DNA from: Nilaparvata lugens
Taxonomy: Eukaryota; Arthropoda; Insecta; Hemiptera; Delphacidae
Length of the DNA stretch: 64,000 bases
Assembly: GCF_014356525.2 (NCBI RefSeq)
Contig: NC_052518.1
Coordinates: 35,229,705 to 35,293,704, forward strand
Direction: 5' to 3'
The position numbers and the translations under genes were made by a program. Below, one piece after another: positions 10,630 to 22,700 of this stretch; the first letter of the stretch is position 1; every line of letters begins with the position of its first letter. The notes beneath the pieces are model-generated. The model ran no database searches, was not told where the DNA came from, and worked only from the letters and a program-made list of their open reading frames with translations.

Positions 10630-12143
10630 CATCCCCTTTCAATACTATCTTTTTCGATGATTGACCTTTTGTCTCTCCTTTTTCTTAGCCACTCTGTTGA
10701 CTATTGTAATGTGCATAACAATTATGTATTGTAACGTACATAAATATACAACTCCAATCTAATCTGACTTTCTTTGAAGATCTTTTCATGCCTCCCTCAA
10801 ACTTAGCCTTAGCCTCCATAATGTTGGTGACTGCTAGTGCTGCTGTCCTCTCTGCCAATCCTGCATCTGAGAATGCTGCTACACTTTAAGCTCGTTCTGC
10901 TAAGATTTTGTCTGCTTGCTGTATCACTATTCCTCAAATAGGCCATATCGTGCTCCTAGCAAGCTTGATCTAGCTTGTTGGTCAATGAAATCACTGCGAG
11001 TCGAGCCACAACATGGATATAACGTTCGGTATTTTGACATTGCAATCAATATTTACATTGGAAATATTCAAAAGTCATATTATGCCTGGGGAAATTATGA
11101 TTAACAATTTTTGTCTATATATCTGTATCTTCATTGCATTTTGTCTATTTGTTTTGAATTTTATTGATGGCGAAATTCGAATTTTAATTTTTGTAATTTG
11201 AATTATTTGCATGTAAATGTAATATAATTTTATATGCATCTTGTCATATGAAATTAATAGCCATCACAGTATCATCTTTATCATAACAAAAAAGGTGTAG
11301 TAGCATTGAGAAATCATACTACGCGAGTATGAATGAAGTCAAGATTTTCAACAGTTGGTATTAATAACTTTTAGGCTCTACTCACACCAGCGCGACTCTA
11401 ATGGTACAACTCCAGTCGTGGATTCTCCAGTCTTTCAGACCTTACGACTTGACTAATTCTACCAAATTCTTATTTCTACCAAACTTTCTTTAATTGTGTA
11501 GGATGGGAAATTTTACTAATTTCCCAACAAACTTGAACACGTGCTTGTTTATATTCATTAGCTAATCCACTTCAAATCCCAACTTCCTCCCTCACTGTAT
11601 TGAAGGTACTCAATTCGTGGAGTTGCCGAGAAACTCAGACTCTTGTGTCTGATACTGGAATCTGGAGTGTATAACGGCTTCTTCCTTCTTTTTTACATGC
11701 GCTGGTAATGTGTTACATGAGGTTGGGGTTAGGGCAAGTTTAGGATGAGTTGTGGAAAGTTTGGGTGGTTGGGTTTAGTTTAAAAACGGCAATATTTCAG
11801 TGATGTTCAGAATTATTCGTTGCAGTTGAATTAGTATGATTAATTATTATTAGATTGACTTAGTATGAATATTAGAATTAATATGTCATTGCAGTTGATA
11901 AAATTCTCACCTGAGCGTTAGTGTATCGAGTCGCCATAGTGTAGCCGTAGAATTCTGTGCAACTATTTGAAATAGCGACTTGTTTTTAAATGGCGAGCCT
12001 CTCAAGCCCTTGACGCCACATAACTACGTGATTTGAATGAACCGTTGAAATCGGTACAGCTTTTCATAATTCTGCTTTCTTTATAAAATCAGCAAAAGCT
12101 CTCTCTATAATTGTAAACAATAATTGTTTGTTGTGGTTTTCAG
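10630..12143. other. Noncoding; presumed lachesin intron
   Basis: No supported gene. The right end (about 12100-12143) has the pyrimidine-rich tract and CAG of the splice acceptor before the lachesin exon. Confidence 0.5.
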
Positions 12144-12407
12144 AGGTAACATCCTGAAGATCCCGAAGATCAAGAAAGAGGACAGAGGAACTTACTACTG
12201 TGTTGCTGAGAATGGAGTTGGAAAGGGAGCTCGTCGTAATATTGCCGTTGTAGTGGAGTTCGCGCCAGTTATAACTGTTCCTCGACCTAGATTAGGCCAA
12301 GCTCTTCAGTATGATATGGACCTCGAGTGCCATATTGAAGCCTATCCACAACCTGCCATTGTTTGGCTCAAGGATGATGTTCAGCTGTCTACCAGTCAGC
12401 ATCAGAG
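12144..12407 (+). CDS. Lac: Lachesin, internal exon (Ig2 end and Ig3 start)
   Basis: This is a host exon of 264 bp, phase 2 at both ends. It is bounded by a TTTTCAG acceptor (to 12143) and an AG|GTACTT donor (after 12407). It encodes the end of one immunoglobulin domain (EDRGTYYCVAENGVGKG, with the F-strand Y-x-C Cys) and the start of the next (EFAPVITVPRPRLGQALQY, then LECHIEAYPQPAIVWLKDD, with the B-strand Cys and C-strand Trp). The FAPVITVPRPR..ALQYDMDLECHIEAYP wording is highly conserved in insect lachesin, a GPI-anchored homophilic adhesion protein of neurons, epithelia and septate junctions. The flanking exons carrying the rest of Ig1-Ig3 are not seen nearby. Identification rests on remembered family conservation, and I am fairly sure of it. 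Confidence 0.88.
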
Positions 12408-12558
12408 GTACTTTGAAGCTAGTTCATAATCAAACGTATAATGTTCTTGATTTTATTTTGAATTCTCGCCCATTCTACCAACAATCATATAGCTAGTATT
12501 ATTACGGAATAAAGAAGGCTGTATCAATGTGGTTACGGTCTACATGTACTACATAATT

Positions 12559-12720
12559 GTAAATAAACAAATATCGGAAGGCTCAGGAGTGGTGCCAGAG
12601 TACATCAGGTCGTAAATAAACATATATCGGAGGGCTCAGGGCTGGTGCCAGAGTACTTCAGGTCGTAAATAAACGGATATCGGAGAGCTCAGGGCTGGTG
12701 CAAGAGTACTTCAGGTCGCA
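12559..12720. repeat. 53-bp minisatellite, 3 copies
   Basis: Three units of 53 bp start at about 12561, 12614 and 12667. Each reads AAATAAAC..ATATCGG..GCTCAGG..GGTGC.AGAGTAC.TCAGGTCG. Similarity is roughly 90%. It lies in the presumed lachesin intron just after the exon. Confidence 0.85.
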
Positions 12721-13190
12721 AATTATTAATTATCTCATTTCACTGGTTTTAGGAAATGATACAGAGATATTACTAGAACTATGCAGTGGATGGCATCTTA
12801 ATTAAATTTCAAATCATTCAGGAGACAAATAAATGCTGGATGTTTCAAGAGAATTACCTGGATTTCAAACAGTTATTTTTTAGGGTGATTCCCACTGCCC
12901 ACATAACCTCCAATCTTGCTAAGCTCTAACGCTCTAAGCATAAGCGTGGGTAATGGGAAGGATGACGATGAGAGATGAGTGGACCCATAGCATTAGGTGG
13001 GTTCCGAACCACCAGGAATCGATTCAAATGTAATGAATTCTATTTTTATTTACTAACAAAAATAAGCAAAGTTTTAACTCAGCAACCATTCATTTTTCTG
13101 CATTTTTTTCTAATCTCATCTAGAACTAACCTGTTTATTTATTTGTGGTATTACTTTGAATAATTTCATACACATGTATGTTATATACAG
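12721..13190. other. Noncoding intronic sequence
   Basis: No gene. The 13125-13165 segment (TGTTTATTTATTTGTGG, then ATTACTTTGAATAATTTC) recurs in diverged form at 24541-24582, so it is part of a dispersed repeat. Confidence 0.4.
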
Positions 13191-13660
13191 AGTGAGTCAT
13201 ATGTATAGGAACCCTTCAATAAGTTGGAGACTGTTGTAGATATAATACTGTAACTCAGGATAAATTTTTGGTCGGATACTCTACCTTTTGACGTACAAAT
13301 GAATTTCAACCCATCATAAGGGGGTGACTTAAGGGTTGCAACTAGAATATTTTAAATGTAAAAACCCATTGTGTGGTACATCATTTCAATGGTCTTTTTA
13401 ATACAAGAATTATGGCATCAATGAAAATTTTCTTTGATACTTGTATCCAAAATGGCGGCTGATTGAAATTTCAGTTTTAAAATAAATGATTGGTAAAGTA
13501 ATGAAACTTAAAACAACACTTTTTTGTTCAGCTATGGTGTCAACTCCATTCCAAGTTTTACCGTGGAAAATAGCTGCAGTATCATCTGCAAAGGATATTA
13601 TAGTTGAATTTAGAATCCTTAAGAGGCGGCCGATGTCAGCTCTGGAAGCCCATCCCATTA
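13191..13660 (-). mobile_element. Fused non-LTR fragments with an isolated RT YADD-type box
   Basis: Minus-strand 13658-13535 reads MGWASRADIGRLL (probable 3' region of the neighbouring element), then IISFADDTAAIFHGKTW, an RT block C with both aspartates. It stops being RT-like within about 30 codons. The rest (13190-13500) looks like a noncoding repeat beginning AGAGTGAGTCATATGTATAG. This is a chimera of pieces, not a gene. Confidence 0.5.
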
Positions 13661-13661
13661 G

Positions 13662-14915
13662 CTAGGCAAGTGCTGAAAACCAGTGAGGATTGAATCTTAA
13701 CATTCTATACTCTCTGCTAAAAACAGTACAGCTCTGGAAAGACTCCCTCCAACTTATCACGTTCTCTAAAGAAAGATTAATATTCAAGTTTACCCTATCA
13801 CAAACGACCTTCCACTCCCTGAACCAAAAGCACTTATCTCTTACTACTTGCTGAGCTAAAATTTTTGGTAGTCTTTCATCTTCCATTTTCATGATTTGTG
13901 AAATGTAATTAAAATGCAACCTGAGGCAGTATTCAAAGAGAGGAGTTAGTCCTGTTTCGATGAAGAGCATATAATTGGGCGTATTTATGGGTAGAGCAAA
14001 CACTTTTTTGATGAAGAAGCGCTGCAGTTTTTCAATATTTTCGTACTGTTTACAACCCCATATTTGAGCCCCATAACATAAGACTGTCCTAGCGCATGCC
14101 TTAAATAATTTACATTTAGAAGAAAAGTCGACCCCATTACCATTCAGCATTTCTCCCCAAGCCAGATTCAAACCTAATTTTGCTTTAGACAGTTTATCAC
14201 TCAGATGCTTTTCAAAACTAAGGGTGGGTGTCAGAACTACTGCCAAATATTTATATTCCTTCACGCATTCGATTCTCTCTCCCTTGTAGAACCATTTTTC
14301 GTACCTGCTCAATTTTCCTCCGTTTCTGAAAACCATTATTTTTGATTTATTCAGATTGACCTTCAAGTTCCACATTTCGCAATATCGTTCCAGATTATTT
14401 ATCATATATTGGAGGCCAGTTGGAGAATCCGATAATATGGCAATATCATCCGCATATAGCAACACTCGAATCTTCATACCTGCTATTAACAACCCTCCCC
14501 CCAGTTCATCATGCAAGTCATTCATAAAAAGTGAAAAAAGCAACGGACTCAATAAACAACCCTGTCTTAAGCCTGACCTAGTCTCAAAACTTTGAGTCAG
14601 CCCCTCAGAGCACCAGACGCCAGCTGAAGTACTCGAATTATCATTTAATGCTTTAATAATATTTAACATTTTAGTTGATAATCCTAAACAACTTAGTTTG
14701 TAAAATAATGCTTTCCTATCAATAGAATCGAAAACCGCTGAGTAATCGACGAAGAAACAATACAATTTACCTCTTTTTTTAGCTAATCTTAGACTCGCGA
14801 TAGATGTCAATGAAAATATATTATCCATTGTTGAGTAGCCTTTACGGAATCCCGTCTGAAACTCATTTAGAATCTTGTTTTCTTCGACCCACTGATTGAG
14901 TCTATTCAATATCAA
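13662..14915 (-). CDS. Reverse transcriptase core and C-terminus
   Basis: 417 codons. Visible blocks are FQTGFRKGYSTMDNIF, CFFVDYSAVFDSIDR (block A, catalytic Asp), RSGLRQGCLLSPLLFSLFMN (block B) and RVLLYADDIAIL (block C). NLKVNLNKSKIMVF and CVKEYKYLAVVL follow in the thumb, then a C-terminal region with VLCYGAQIWG. All the catalytic residues are present. The enzyme would act in element RNPs in the nucleus at the nicked target. It lacks its own start because the true ORF2 begins at the endonuclease. Confidence 0.82.
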   Translation of the reverse strand: MILNRLNQWVEENKILNEFQTGFRKGYSTMDNIFSLTSIASLRLAKKRGKLYCFFVDYSAVFDSIDRKALFYKLSCLGLSTKMLNIIKALNDNSSTSAGVWCSEGLTQSFETRSGLRQGCLLSPLLFSLFMNDLHDELGGGLLIAGMKIRVLLYADDIAILSDSPTGLQYMINNLERYCEMWNLKVNLNKSKIMVFRNGGKLSRYEKWFYKGERIECVKEYKYLAVVLTPTLSFEKHLSDKLSKAKLGLNLAWGEMLNGNGVDFSSKCKLFKACARTVLCYGAQIWGCKQYENIEKLQRFFIKKVFALPINTPNYMLFIETGLTPLFEYCLRLHFNYISQIMKMEDERLPKILAQQVVRDKCFWFREWKVVCDRVNLNINLSLENVISWRESFQSCTVFSREYRMLRFNPHWFSALA

Positions 14916-14928
14916 ACCCGCGAAAATC

Positions 14929-15435
14929 TTAAGAAAAAGTTGTAAGAAAACTAATTCCTCTGTAGTTGCTCACTTCATCGCTAGCACCTTTCTTGAACAA
15001 CGGAAAAATTATGGCGAACTTGAAACTACTTGGTACTCTGCCCAATGTGAAAATCATATTGAATAACTCTAGTAATTTATTTAGCATGACGTCTGGAGCA
15101 TTTTTATAATACTCGAACGGTATTTGATCTTCTCCTGGAGCTTTATTATCTTTAACTGATCTCAATACATTTTTCAGCTCTTCCATAATAAAATCTGAGT
15201 CTAAGCGATTATTTACAATGTAATGTTCTGCGTATGAGCGTGGTAGTGCAAATAATTCAGGGTTAAGAAGGTCTCTGAAATAGTTCACCCAATCCTGAGG
15301 ACTTATAGAGTTATTTACTATTCTAGGTATTCTTTTTAATTTATTCATAGCCTGCCAAAAGACTTTGGAGTTTGAGGCTGACGAGATAGTGTTCAAAAGA
15401 GCTTTCTGATAACTTTGACGCTTTTCTTCACACAA
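14929..15435 (-). pseudogene. ORF2 linker and RT N-terminus
   Basis: A 168-codon block continuing the endonuclease frame after a shift. It carries KDNKAPGEDQIPFEYYKNAP (the conserved NKAPGxDxIP pre-RT motif) and FPLFKKGASDEVSNYRGIS (RT blocks 1-2). A one-base slip in a T-rich run near 14930-14940 separates it from the main RT block. Confidence 0.75.
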
Positions 15436-16555
15436 TTTTTTGAATTTATTTTCTCACATATATACATTTCTCTCGCACAATCATTATTGATACGCCTATA
15501 CAATCTCAAAAGAGATAACACTTTGTTTCGGGCTCTCCAACAATCATTGTCGAACCATTCTTGCTTTCTTTTGAACTTTGTTCGACCTTGACCGTTACCG
15601 AGAGATAGGCCTACTTCTCGAATTATTTCAGTAACAGTTTGGCATGCCAGCTCTACGTCTTCACCTATACACAAGTTATTTATCGACCGTCCTATCTTAT
15701 CTCTGTACTTTTCTTCGCTTGCTCTATCCCATGACAATTTCGGAAGCAACGGTAAACACTGATAATCCTCAATAACTGTGTTCTCAACATCCAATATAAC
15801 TTCTATTGGCAAATGATCGGAAAACGGCTGTGAAATCACTCTAAAATCTACAACATACTTGAAATAATCCATGGAAATCGTTGCAATAACATTGACAGAA
15901 TTCCCCATACCACCTACAAACGTCATTTCCCCCTCCCTGTCCCCATCCATTCTTCCATTCAGTATTATATATCCCAGATCAGAGCACATATCTAAATATT
16001 TACGCCCTCTATTGTTGACGATAACGTCCTTGGAATTTCTCACTCTACTCAGCCTATTGATTGCATGTGGCTCAATGTTGGACTTATCAGAAATTTTTTG
16101 TTCCTTACCTATACGTACATTCTTATCACCTACAACTAAAAATACCTCATCCGCATTTTGCAATAAAAAATTCTTAATTTCTAGGAATTCAACATCCCAC
16201 TTATTACAGTTTATATAAACAGGAAGTATGTTCAAATAATTAGCATTGTCTATTTCAACAAGCACTATATGTTTACCATCTACATTTCTAAATTTTATTT
16301 TATTTTTAAAAGTGGAAACCTTTTTGATACCCAACACCATACCCCCACTAGCACGACCATAACGAGAGATCTTCTCTCCATAGCACCATACTAGTTCAAA
16401 ATCATAAAGATAATCATTAACATAATCTACATCCTCCGCTATTATATGAGTCTCTGAAAATAAAATAATATCATAATCCGTTATGAAATTTAAAAAATCA
16501 GAATTTTTAACCTTTTGTTTTAGTCCACATACATTATAATATTCATATACATTAT
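15393..16555 (-). pseudogene. APE-type endonuclease domain of ORF2
   Basis: Open from about 16555 (no ATG at that end; the first Met lies at 16340). The N-terminal part holds NVCGL, then DIILFSETHI, the Glu-containing motif of APE-like endonucleases (SETH). The middle holds VFLVVGDKNVR (the GDxN block, here GDKN) and the end holds SDHLPIEV (the SDH catalytic block). The domain nicks target DNA to prime reverse transcription. After residue 300 or so the frame enters the linker and is broken by a shift at about 15430. Confidence 0.75.
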
Positions 16556-16563
16556 AATATTTT

Positions 16564-17212
16564 TAGAAGATTTCTCTGACTCACAACGATGGACTGCTCG
16601 TCACACAGCGGTTGAGTAGTGGCATGATATGATTAATTTATAGTTGACATAGGCTCTAGTCTGATCCATTTTTGTATTGATTAATACAAATGTAATGTTG
16701 CTGAATAATGCGAACATAATATATTAGCATTCGTATAGTGCAGGGGTTCTAGTATATGAAATTTGTTTCTTCGGGGTTCCGGTAATGGAAGAAATTAGGA
16801 TTTCAGTAATTATATAAGAATAACTTTTTAATTGAGTGTTATGTGAGCCTACGTTCCAAATTTATTTGAAAGAAATACATTGAATTGGAGGATAGTATTT
16901 GTTTCTTCGGGTATTGTAAGATGTATTTCTACTTCATAAAGAAACTCACTATTATCACTCTGATAAATGACGTAACATGATAAATTACGCTAATTGAACG
17001 AGCGTAGGCAAAGAAATAGGCTAGTCAACAAGTCAACAAGTCAGTTTGATGTTGGCGTTGTCAAGTTTTTTTTTCGATTTATGACAATTTTCTATAATAT
17101 GATTGCGATGTATTATTACATGAAGAAATTCACATTCCATCCCCGTTTTAAACTTATTTAAACAGAATTTGATTGTTAAACAGGATGGTTGTTCCATATT
17201 TTTCATTTATTT
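16564..17212. other. Noncoding DNA
   Basis: No gene or clear repeat beyond short duplications such as GTCAACAAGTCAACAAGTCA at about 17025. Confidence 0.4.
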
Positions 17213-17790
17213 CTACAGGGATACTTGAAGCTTTATTGAATCACTAGTAGGTCTACCCTTCTATTTATTCTCTTGACCGATTTCAGCTAATCACGACATT
17301 GTCAGTGTCAAAATGAATATTGCTATGATTAGGAAGTCAACCCTAGTCACTTTAGTAAACCTTAGTATTTACTTCCTTATAAGTAAATAGCATGCAGTCT
17401 TCCTTGTTCTTGTGATAAATAAATAAATAAATAATTCATTTTGACACATGATAATGACATATTAAGCTGAAACTGGTCGTCACATTCAAATACAATAAAA
17501 TGGAACTAGTGGCTCAATGTGCACATACACCAAACTCTCGTACGAATTATAAAATAATTCACCCGACGCGAAAAAGTAATATCGCACTCGCGTAGGGAAA
17601 AGAATTGAAAAAATTAGGGCCGGTTTTGTAGAACCTTCGTCACTCACGTTTCTGGCAATATTGTGAAACCAAAACTTAGGACTGTCCTTCTCGCATAGAG
17701 GATTGCTTCCAATAATAGACAATAGTTCAGGAATGTTGTCTTTTCTACCGATATTATAAAATCTTCCAAGAAGTATAGCGGTATACACCT
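17213..17790. repeat. Fold-back repeat copy A
   Basis: An inverted repeat: about 17225-17316 pairs imperfectly with about 17432-17513 (TTCATTTTGACAC..AGCTGAAACTGGTCG..AACTAGTG against its complement), with an (AAAT)n run in the loop. The flank to 17790 also recurs 1.17 kb downstream. A 100-codon minus frame (17486-17788) lies here, but I recognise no family and the second copy does not keep it open. Confidence 0.65.
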
Positions 17791-18399
17791 GTCATTCCGC
17801 TATTTCCATTGAGGTGTGTTTCACCCTCTCCCACTATGGTATAGAGCTGATGAATAAACTAGTTTCTGGTTCCTTTCTCATGACCAGACTTGGAAAAACC
17901 TGGCTAATGAAATAAGAAAATAGTTATTACAAGTTTGATTTGGTAACATTATTGGTTAGTGGTTTGAAGAAAAGCTAAAAAAAGTAGAAAAAAGTTATTG
18001 CAAATCTGAATTTGACTACCAAAAAATTGATGAATATTGTAAGTTGATACTGCAACCGAAAAAATTCTTCAATATTCATTCTTGAATACAAAACTAGAAT
18101 TTATTCTAAATACTTATAATTATTATCAATCAGAGTATAAGTATAACATCCAATTGCATTGCTACCACAAAATGTTAAATAAACCTAAAAGCGAGTCAGA
18201 GATAAATGCAATGACCTCATTATACTTTTACGATTGCTAAGTTCAATTGGATTTTGAAAAATATATATAGGTACCGTGAATGAATTTTAATTGTTATTGT
18301 TCGATAATGGATCAATAAATCAACAAAACTATATAAAAAATATCCTTCATATAATTATGAGACTTTTCTTTTACTTCTAGAGTTACTTGATAGCTTTAT

Positions 18400-18960
18400 A
18401 ATTATTACATTGAATCACTAGTACACTTTTATTTTTTACCGTTTTCGGCTAATCAAGTGTCAAAATGAATTATTAGTATTAGAAAGTAAACCTTGATTAC
18501 CCTAGTAAACCTACATTACCTTAGTAAACCTTAGTTTATTTCCTTATAGCTCATATTGACACTTTATAATGGCATGATTAGCCAAAAGCGGTCGTAACAT
18601 CAAAGGAAGTAGAAGGGTACCTACTGGTGATTTTTTTTGTGGGAACAGTAGGATACTTTATTACTGGGTTTCTCCATGTTAGGCGATCCTCTCACTTTAT
18701 AATACTTATATACACAATACTTGGGAGTCAAATATAAATAACTTAGCCAACGAGAGTAAGTAATACCGCACTCTCCTAAAAAAATATGAAGACTAATTTT
18801 GTAGAATCATGGGCACCTTTCTGGGAATATTGACAAACCAAAACTCTTGACTGTTCTTTTTCGTAGAGGAATGCTACTATTCCTTATAATAGACAATAGT
18901 GGAAGAATGCCTTTTCTTCTGCTATCTCCCTAGCTCTGATATCCCGCTATTCAAGGGTTG
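18400..18960. repeat. Fold-back repeat copy B
   Basis: A diverged copy of 17213-17790 in the same orientation. It has the same inverted arms (GAATCACTAGTA..GGCTAATCA..GTGTCAAAATGAAT and its complement) and the same flank (GACTGT.CTT.TCG.AGAGGA..AATAGACAATAG). This is either two insertions of one family or an old segmental duplication. Confidence 0.65.
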
Positions 18961-19374
18961 GTTAGGCTATATATTTAGGGAGTGCAATCAATATAGCTGT
19001 ATTGGACTATCCTTCAGTGGGGCGATTTCTCACACAAGTGGTGAACTTCGAGCAAAGAACTTTGGAAAGGAAGTACATTGTATTTTGTTAATACTTTGAA
19101 TACTTCATTTCACTGGTATTTCCAATTAAGATATCAATTATCTCTATCACATTTTTGACTGTCAAAGAATTGATCTCTAATTCATTTTTTGTTTGAAGGA
19201 GATCGTATGACCCAGCAACTCACAGTTTATAAAATAAAATGAGTCCATTTGGCTCTTTTTCTTATGGGAAACTGATTTTAATTTTATTTCATAAATCTAG
19301 GAACAAATCCATTGGTTGAGAGATTTGAATGTATTATATACATCTATGTGTTATTCATTTATTCATTATAACTG

Positions 19375-19741
19375 TTACATTTTTTTATACAAGCCTTCTT
19401 TAAGCAGATGGAAACATTTTTCTAGAAATCCCCATGTATAAGCACCGCTCAGTTTCTTCTTCACCAAAGCCAAGTCCGACGCTCTCTTAAATTTAGAAGA
19501 TCGTTGACATAGGGAATTAAGAGGATGGGTGTAGTTAAGACCATATGTAGTTAAGTCTGTGACACTCGAATGATCATTAATGGTTAAAGACTGGGTTCTA
19601 TTACTCAGGTAGTTTTTAAATACGTTAAGGGGGACTCCTCTGAACCCATAGGACTCAATTTTGTAGAACAAAGTATTATGTGGTATTGTGTCAAAAGTTT
19701 TGTGGTTAGAAGAACCTTTATTTTAATTACATTTCCTATAG
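19375..19741 (-). mobile_element. Non-LTR RT fragment
   Basis: The minus strand gives KTFDTIPHNTLFYKIESYGFRG, then LNVFKNYLSNRTQSL. This is the block A (F-D) to block B part of a jockey-like RT, followed by a C-terminal segment (SLCQRSSKFKRASDL) out of its normal place. An internal deletion has therefore joined the two parts. It abuts the plus-strand element that follows. Confidence 0.65.
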
Positions 19742-20041
19742 TTAATATCCTAAATTCCTATAGTTATAGTGAATATCTAATGAACAGTTTTGGATTTGAC
19801 TCACTCAATACTGATTACACTCATAGGTCTCGATTTTCTAACTCTTCAATAGATCATCTTTACTTAAAATCTGGCAAAAATAAAACAAAACTAAAACAAA
19901 ACAAATCTAATTCCAGAAATACTACATTTAGATATAACTGATCACAGTACAATCATATTTTAAGTTGAAGGATTGAAGAGATCCAACGAAGAAACAGATA
20001 CAGATAATAATAAAATATACCCAATCAATTATAATTGAAAG

Positions 20042-20770
20042 TTGAATAATATTTTATCGTCGATTGATTGGGATAGAGAAATGTCAGCAGCATCGGTTGA
20101 TGAGGGATGGGAGAATTCCATTGACATTTTAACAAGCGCTATCAAAGATTCACAAGAAAATCTTCTTGTAAAAAATAACTTGACACAGAAATTTAGGTCG
20201 CCATGGATAAATAGTTATCTGATCAAGCAAATAAACTTGAGAAATGAGTTATACAAGAATGTAATCAAACAACCTAATAATGACGACTTAAAACAAATAT
20301 ACAATACATTCAAAAATAACTTACGTAATAAACTGAGAGAAAGAAAACAATATTATTATTCAAAAATGTTTAGAGAAAGCCAGGGAAACATTAGAAAGAC
20401 GTGGAAAACAATTGACGCGTTAATAGGATTGAAAAAAATGAAGAACCACTAAAACTAATTGTTTATGAGCAGGGAAATAGATGTTAGTAATAAAATACAT
20501 GATAGTAATAAAATTTCTAATCTGTTTAATTCTTATTTTCTAAATGTTGTGAATAAAATTAATGATAAATTAGAACAAAGCACATTGCAAACCAGGGAAG
20601 AGACTGCTAGAATATCAAAAATAAGGTTTCTATACAAATCTCCAACTAGATCAATTTTTCTTCACCCTACAAATCCTGAGGAAGTAGCAAGTATAATAAG
20701 AAAATTGAAAAACAAATCTTCGCCAGGTGTTGATGGAATAGGCACAAGCATGATTAAAAAACTTACATAA
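20042..20770 (+). pseudogene. ORF2 linker and pre-RT region
   Basis: Two frames (20042-20452 and 20459-20770) form one interrupted stretch: the endonuclease-to-RT linker (WKTIDALIG) and the pre-RT block (IIRKLKNKSSPGVDGIG). A stop TAA at 20450-20452 and a shift before 20459 separate them. The second stops at 20768-20770, where RT block 1 would follow. Confidence 0.65.
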
Positions 20771-21244
20771 ATTATTTGAACAAATTAACCGATCTAATTA
20801 ACCTGAGTATTGTGAAAGGAAAATTTCCAAGCATGTTCAAACACAGCGTAGTTATACCTATTCTTAAAAAGACAAATTGTAAAAAATAGATCAATTCCGC
20901 CCAATTTCACATTTACCGGTTTTTTTCAAGATTTTAGAAAAAAAAATCAAGATTAGACTTGAAAAATTTTATAAAAATAACTTTTTAGTGATAACCAATA
21001 TGGTTTCCGTGAAGGAAGAAGTACAGAAGTGGCAATAAAAAATCTCTTTTCAAAAGTAAATGACAGTTTTAGTGTTAATAATAAGTGTGCAGCTCTATTT
21101 CTTGATATCTCTAAAGCATATAATGCTATTGATAAAAACATGTTTCTTAAAAAAAACTTGATTTAACAGGAGTAAAAGGAATTGCTAATGATTGGTTAAG
21201 ATGCTACCTATCTAATAGGAGTCAAAGGATCAGAATAAATGATA

Positions 21245-21440
21245 CGTAAGGATGTAAGGATTCTTTATTGATTCTTTATCACAAATGACAATGTATTGCA
21301 AGGTCTTGCAAGACCCATTGCATACTAGCACTACATTATAATGGAAACAAATGAACAATTAACATATTCAGAACAGAAAATAAATATGTAGATGAGTGTA
21401 TAACTTCTAGAAACAAAAAGTAGAACCTATTTGTTATACA
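21245..21440 (-). mobile_element. Short non-LTR 3' end inserted in the RT gene
   Basis: The RT reading stops at about 21243 and resumes at about 21443. The intervening 0.2 kb has a minus-strand 3'-UTR look, ending on that strand in repeated AATAAAGAATC. A possible imperfect target-site duplication (CAGAATAAATGA at 21231, CAGAATAGAAATGA at 21439) flanks it. Confidence 0.6.
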
Positions 21441-21530
21441 GAATAGAAATGAGAACCCATTGAGTGAACCCGGGGACATTACCATAGGTATTCCTCAAGG
21501 ATCAGTGTTATCAAGTACTTTATTAACGAT

Positions 21531-22097
21531 TTGACGGATGGTGACTTACTGGGAAAGATTATATCATTTGCAGACGATACAGTTATATTTTATTCGGCCA
21601 AAACAAATCAAGAACTTGAAAATAAATTAGAAATGGATCTTAAGCACCTTAGGTGGTGGTTTTGCGAAAATAAGTTAACTATCAACACAGACAAATCTAA
21701 TATAATACAATTTAATCTTCAAAACACTGATCTGGAGTTGGCTAGTATTTACTTCCATAAATTAGATTGTGCGCAACAGGTGAATAATATATTGTGTAAC
21801 TGTGAAACAATAAAACAAGCACGTACAGTTAAGTATCTGGGCCTCGTATTGGATAGTAGGCTCACTTGGTCAGATCATGTACAGAAGATAAAAAATGAGT
21901 TATTTGTATACATAAGGAAGTTCTATTACCTCAGACAGTTATGTCCAAAAGAAGTATTGTTACAATTATACCATGCAACTATTGGTTCTAGAATAAGTTA
22001 TGGATTAATATGCTATGGGAGTGCATACAATGTTCATATTAAACCTGTGATTACTGGTCAGAAACATATATTAAAAATAATTTGTGATAAAACCTAA
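21531..22097 (+). pseudogene. RT block C and C-terminus
   Basis: 188 codons with IISFADDTVIFYSAK (block C, both Asp), then LTINTDKSNIIQF and VKYLGLVLDSRLTWSDHV, the usual thumb signature of jockey-like RTs, then SRISYGLICYG. Block B (GIPQGSVLSS at about 21487-21515) lies just upstream in another frame, and block A (FLDISKAYNAID) lies at about 21097-21132. Confidence 0.72.
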
Positions 22098-22660
22098 ACA
22101 ATATAGTTCAATGATGCTCTTCAGAGAACTATTAATATTACCAGTGAGACATTCTTTTCTATTCAAAGCAATGCTGGATTCAGCTGAAAATAATTTCGAT
22201 ATCCAACAGATGAAAGAAATATAAACCTCAGGAATTCACAGGACATTAACCTCCCAAAACCAAGATTAGAACATTCCAGACGACACTTCAAATACATTGC
22301 TATAAAAATATTCAATTCACTTCCAGTAACAACAAGGAAAATAACGTCACGTCAGTTATTTAGAAAAGAAATCAAGAAATTCATATTTCAAGTGGACAAC
22401 GCGAATGATTTTTTTTTTACTAAATTAATATAGGTATAAATTGAGTATAATTTACACATTACACGACATGAACATTGCAACAATTGAAGATCATTGAACT
22501 CACAAATCCCGTCCGGTATGCGTAACAGTAAGACAGTATTAAATTTCAATCACTCTCTTTCTTCGAAAACGCGTATACATTTATGGTCTAATTACATCAC
22601 CACTTAGAAAAAAAAACGAAACGTTAACTATGAATTAAATTGAACTAAATATGAAAAAAC

Positions 22661-22700
22661 AGCGCGTGTGTGTGTGTGTGTGCATGTGTGAATGTGTGCA
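22661..22700. repeat. (GT)n microsatellite
   Basis: A GTGTGTGT run of about nine units with a degenerate continuation, inside the 3' region of the jockey-like element. Confidence 0.8.

Larger units (their letters stand above)
13662..16563 (-). mobile_element. Non-LTR retrotransposon, near-complete ORF2 (APE endonuclease + RT)
   Basis: The minus strand reads continuously, apart from a few one-base shifts, from an endonuclease start (NVCGLKQKV at about 16527) to an RT C-terminus ending at 13662. No ORF1 is visible upstream; a stop precedes the endonuclease at about 16563, so the copy is 5' truncated or its ORF1 is lost. The breaks lie near 15430 and near 14925. The few lesions suggest a young copy. 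The clade is not determined. Confidence 0.8.

Noticed and set aside
17486..17788. 100-codon minus-strand protein
   Set aside because: Somewhat protein-like, but the diverged second copy at 18.7-18.96 kb does not keep the frame and no family is recognised. Treated as part of the repeat.
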